Assembly: GCA_030610225.1 (NCBI GenBank)
Contig: JAUWSD010000050.1
Location: 1-8,078 of the forward strand
DNA: 8,078 nucleotides
Reading direction: 5' to 3'
Source of the DNA: Chloroflexota bacterium
Lineage (GTDB): Bacteria; Chloroflexota; Anaerolineae; Anaerolineales; UBA11579
Shown: piece by piece, positions 5,712 through 8,078 of the stretch
Position numbering within the stretch: position 1 is the first letter of the stretch
Layout: each line of letters opens with the position of its first letter
Position numbers and translations under genes: made by a program
The notes under the pieces: generated by a model
What the model was told of the DNA's origin: nothing
The model's database searches: none
Seen by the model: the letters and a program-made list of their open reading frames with translations, nothing else

Positions 5712-5720
5712 ATATTTGCA
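5712..5720. promoter_or_regulatory. Additional ATATTTGCA copy next to the start codon of the Cys-rich gene
   Basis: ATATTTGCA repeats the core of the phased array (compare 5591-5599 and 5633-5641) but lies 79 bp from the nearest copy, just 3 nt before ATG 5724. It overlaps the region where the ribosome or initiating polymerase would sit, so a bound protein would repress. It also forms AATAT-GGT-ATATT (5704-5716) with the bases before it. Confidence 0.4.
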
Positions 5721-5723
5721 TAC

Positions 5724-6458
5724 ATGACAGAAGCAAGGTTTTCAGACGAAGAGATCAAAAAACTGTACCAGGGGCTTTCAACAGAGATGACCTTGATAGA
5801 CTGCGGCAGGAAATGCGCCCCTTACAACGTAGGCGGCAAGCCTTTTTGCTGTGATATCCTGCATGCGATCCCAACTGTCTTTAATGAAGAATGGGCATAT
5901 TTGCAGAAGAACACCAATTTGTGGTTTCCCTGGGAATGGGATCGCGGCAGAGATGACAGGGATGAAGCACGGCGGGAGTATGAGGAACTGAAGGCAGAAA
6001 CTCCAGATAAAATGGTGTTACTGGAGTGTTTAGGTCCAGATAAATGTGAGCGGGAATTTAGATCCTTTACCTGTAGGCAATTCCCCTTCTTCCCATACCT
6101 GAATTCAAAAGGAAAACTCTTGGGCATCTCATACTATGAAGAATATGAGGAGAGCTGCTGGGTGATCAGTAATTTGGAGCAGGTTCTGCCTGAATATGTG
6201 TTTTCATTCGTTAGAACATTTGATACAATATTCGAGCGCATCCCTGATGAGAAGAATAATTATGAATATCACTCACTGATGATGCGGAAAAGCTATAAGA
6301 AAAGAAGACGAGCGATACCTCTCTTACACCGCAATGGCCTTTCGTATAAGATCAGCCCTGGAAATGAGCGAATGCGGAAAGTGCCTGCAAGCAGGTTCTC
6401 GAAAATTGGAGTATACAAGATAGCAGCAAAGATGCCTTTTCCGGACGAGATGACATGA
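5724..6458 (+). CDS. Cysteine-rich protein with YkgJ-like cluster pattern; function uncertain
   Basis: The 244-aa product has eight cysteines, all in the first 145 residues: Cys27 and Cys31 (DCGRKCAP), the pair Cys42-Cys43 (FCCDI), Cys102 and Cys108 (ECLGPDKCE), Cys117 (FTCRQFPFFPY) and Cys145. A CxxxC, a CC pair and a CRxFPF element are reminiscent of the YkgJ/CxxCxxCC proteins thought to chelate zinc or iron, sometimes labelled Fe-S oxidoreductases. The resemblance is only in pattern. The C-terminal part is basic (YKKRRR at 191-196) with no membrane helix or signal peptide, so it should be cytoplasmic. There is no clear ribosome site before ATG 5724; the mRNA may be leaderless or weakly translated. 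It overlaps the ABC exporter gene by ATGA, so the two are coupled. Maturation, tailoring or regulation of the exported molecule are all possible roles; none is shown. Confidence 0.72.
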   Translation: MTEARFSDEEIKKLYQGLSTEMTLIDCGRKCAPYNVGGKPFCCDILHAIPTVFNEEWAYLQKNTNLWFPWEWDRGRDDRDEARREYEELKAETPDKMVLLECLGPDKCEREFRSFTCRQFPFFPYLNSKGKLLGISYYEEYEESCWVISNLEQVLPEYVFSFVRTFDTIFERIPDEKNNYEYHSLMMRKSYKKRRRAIPLLHRNGLSYKISPGNERMRKVPASRFSKIGVYKIAAKMPFPDEMT

Positions 6459-8078
6459 CAGAAACAACACAAAACGAATTGATCTCAGAATTTTCAATAC
6501 CGAATAAACATAAGACAAACCGCAAGAGTGCGATTCTGTGGCTGCTTTCGCATTTTAAGCGCTACTGGCCATTGGGCTTGTTGTTGATCCTGGGCGCATT
6601 TGGAAATGCAGCGTTAGCTGCAGTTGTTCCAGTCCAGATCGGGAAAGCATATGACGCGATCACATCTGAGGTGGTAAAGCTGGATGTGCTGGGTACGATC
6701 GCTTGGACGATCCTGATCACTCAGGTTATCCGGGGATTGCTTCAGTTTGGGCGAAACTTTGGTGCTGAATGGATCGGGCAGCTTTTAGAGCGTAATATTC
6801 GGGAAGAGTTATACATCAGCTTGCTTGGTAAAAGTATGACCTACCATAACCTCCAGCCAGTTGGTGACACAATGGCAAGGGCTACAAACGATGTGCGGGA
6901 GATCAACTTCATGCTCAACCCGGGTGTCAACCTTGTGATCGGTTCTGCAAATTTCATGATCATGCCTTTGATAGTGGCGCCAAGCTATCACCCATCATTG
7001 ATGATCACTCCAATATTATTCATCGTTGCATATTTAATTTCTATCAGGCAGTACCTGCAAGAACTGAAACCAGTTACAAGCAAAGTCCGTGGATCATTTG
7101 GAAATATGAACACCCGTTTATCAGAGGCGATCGACGGAATTGAAACTGTAAAAGGGATGTCGCAGGAACACAAAGAGATTGGTCTGTTTAAGAAGAATGC
7201 CGGTAAGTTCAGAGATGCTTTTGTTCACCAAACCGATATTGAAGCCAGATTTCTTCCGCTCTTATTTTTGGGGCTTGCCCTTGCTGGCGGCCTGGTGCAT
7301 GCTCTGATCCTTTATAACCAAGGATTGATCGCGGCTGGTGATGTGGTCGCATACTATGGCCTTCTCCAGCTGTTTGGTTTTCCAACCTTTATTTCACTAT
7401 TTGCATATTCCCAGGTGTCGCTGGGAATGGCATCAACGCGCCGAATCCTTGAGATGGTCAATGCAGAGACAGATCTGGACGAAAATGTCGTTGGCAAAGC
7501 TGCGGCGATGCGCGGTGAGATCGAGTTTAGGAATGTATGCTATTCATATCAGGGCAATGATCCTGTGCTGGAAGAGATCAGCATTAAAGTGGAACCGGGA
7601 AAGACTGTTGCTATTGTTGGACAGACTGGATCTGGTAAAACTAGTTTGGTAAAACTGGTAAACCGTACATATGATGTTACAGATGGGGCCATTCTGGTGG
7701 ATGGGATCGATGTGAAGGATTGGAAGCTGGAATCGCTGCGTCGCCAGATCTCGATCATTGAGCAGGACATCTTCCTGTTCTCACGCTCTATTGCGGATAA
7801 TATTGCCTTTGGGCAGCCCAAAGCAACACGTAAAGAGGTCATCGACGCTTCAAAAGCAGCACAGGCTCATGAGTTTATCCTTGAGTTTAAGGATGGCTAC
7901 GACACGGTCATTGGTGAACGTGGCGTGACACTGTCTGGAGGACAGAGGCAGCGCTTGGCCCTCGCCCGGGCATTCCTGACAGATCCACGCATCCTGGTGT
8001 TGGATGATTCAACCAGCGCGATCGACAGCGCGACCGAGGATAAGATCCAGAAGGCGATCTACGCAGCAGCCAAAGGGC
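6455..8078 (+). CDS. ABC exporter half-transporter with degenerate Walker B (3' end outside window)
   Basis: The frame is open from ATG 6455 to the window edge, giving 541 of the usual 580-620 residues. An exporter-type transmembrane domain spans about 38-330 (hydrophobic stretches near 38-60, 80-95, 155-200 and 265-320). The nucleotide-binding domain shows A-loop Tyr365, Walker A GQTGSGKT (389-396), Q-loop Gln437, X-loop GERG (487-490), signature LSGGQ (493-497) and Walker B ILVLD (513-517). The residue after Walker B is Asp518 instead of the catalytic Glu, followed by STSAID. This Asp marks the degenerate-site subunit of heterodimeric exporters such as TM287/288 and BmrCD, so the protein should pair with a canonical subunit, probably the next gene. 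The start overlaps the upstream stop as ATGA, with a weak GGACGAG ribosome site. Substrate is unknown; drugs, peptides and lipids are all exported by this class. Confidence 0.93.
   Translation, partial: MTETTQNELISEFSIPNKHKTNRKSAILWLLSHFKRYWPLGLLLILGAFGNAALAAVVPVQIGKAYDAITSEVVKLDVLGTIAWTILITQVIRGLLQFGRNFGAEWIGQLLERNIREELYISLLGKSMTYHNLQPVGDTMARATNDVREINFMLNPGVNLVIGSANFMIMPLIVAPSYHPSLMITPILFIVAYLISIRQYLQELKPVTSKVRGSFGNMNTRLSEAIDGIETVKGMSQEHKEIGLFKKNAGKFRDAFVHQTDIEARFLPLLFLGLALAGGLVHALILYNQGLIAAGDVVAYYGLLQLFGFPTFISLFAYSQVSLGMASTRRILEMVNAETDLDENVVGKAAAMRGEIEFRNVCYSYQGNDPVLEEISIKVEPGKTVAIVGQTGSGKTSLVKLVNRTYDVTDGAILVDGIDVKDWKLESLRRQISIIEQDIFLFSRSIADNIAFGQPKATRKEVIDASKAAQAHEFILEFKDGYDTVIGERGVTLSGGQRQRLALARAFLTDPRILVLDDSTSAIDSATEDKIQKAIYAAAKG

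Noticed and set aside
5822..6127. Minus-strand ORF of 101 aa inside the Cys-rich gene
   Set aside because: Antisense shadow with a Ser/Arg-rich composition and no start signal; the plus-strand frame has an ordered cysteine pattern.
7991..8008. Asp at the catalytic position as a sign of a dead transporter
   Set aside because: All other ATP-site motifs are intact, and this substitution is the normal state of one subunit in heterodimeric exporters.

Overview
This 8.1 kb window is dense bacterial chromosome of medium GC with no mobile elements, rRNA, tRNA or CRISPR. The left part carries the conserved order nrnA-truB-ribF, which in many bacteria follows infB-rbfA. The right part carries a DUF2089 / SHOCT-like cassette. 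Together with the general look of the proteins, this suggests an environmental anaerobe of the Chloroflexota (Anaerolineae-like). Firmicutes-type lineages also carry DUF2089/SHOCT loci, so this placement is a moderate-confidence inference from gene style, not from a marker gene.

Left region (1-3858, plus strand): a housekeeping run. It holds the 3' part of nrnA (DHH nanoRNase/pAp phosphatase, cut by the window edge), truB (tRNA pseudouridine-55 synthase), ribF (riboflavin kinase/FAD synthetase), thyA (thymidylate synthase) and folA (dihydrofolate reductase). truB is preceded by a possible 20-codon leader ORF. That ORF's stop overlaps the truB ATG, and a perfect 15-bp palindrome lies over its first codons. 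thyA and folA overlap by ATGA, coupling the two enzymes of the thymidylate cycle. A perfect 10-bp stem flanked by A and T tracts ends the run and can also serve the convergent genes to its right.

Middle region (3924-5540, minus strand): a compact three-gene cassette. A DUF2089 protein (zinc ribbon, helix-turn-helix, SHOCT-like tail) is followed by a 60-aa protein that is little more than a SHOCT-like module. The third gene encodes a 344-aa protein with an N-terminal SHOCT-like module, a Pro-rich linker and about eight divergent acidic repeats of roughly 29 residues. All three proteins therefore carry the same short helical hairpin module. The cassette has a good promoter (TTGACT-17-TATTTT with an extended -10).

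Divergent control region (5541-5723): AT-rich, with ATATTTG motifs exactly 21 bp apart at 5591, 5612 and 5633, a degenerate copy at 5571, and a further copy at 5712 beside the start of the opposite gene. This looks like a helically phased operator array.

Right region (5724-8078, plus strand): a cysteine-rich protein (YkgJ-like CxxxC/CC pattern) overlaps by ATGA an ABC exporter half-transporter that runs off the window. The exporter has Asp in place of the catalytic Glu after Walker B, the hallmark of the degenerate-site subunit of a heterodimeric exporter, so a partner gene is expected just downstream. The most novel-looking part of the window is 3924-5723: the SHOCT-module cassette and its phased operator array, divergent from the Cys-rich/ABC operon.
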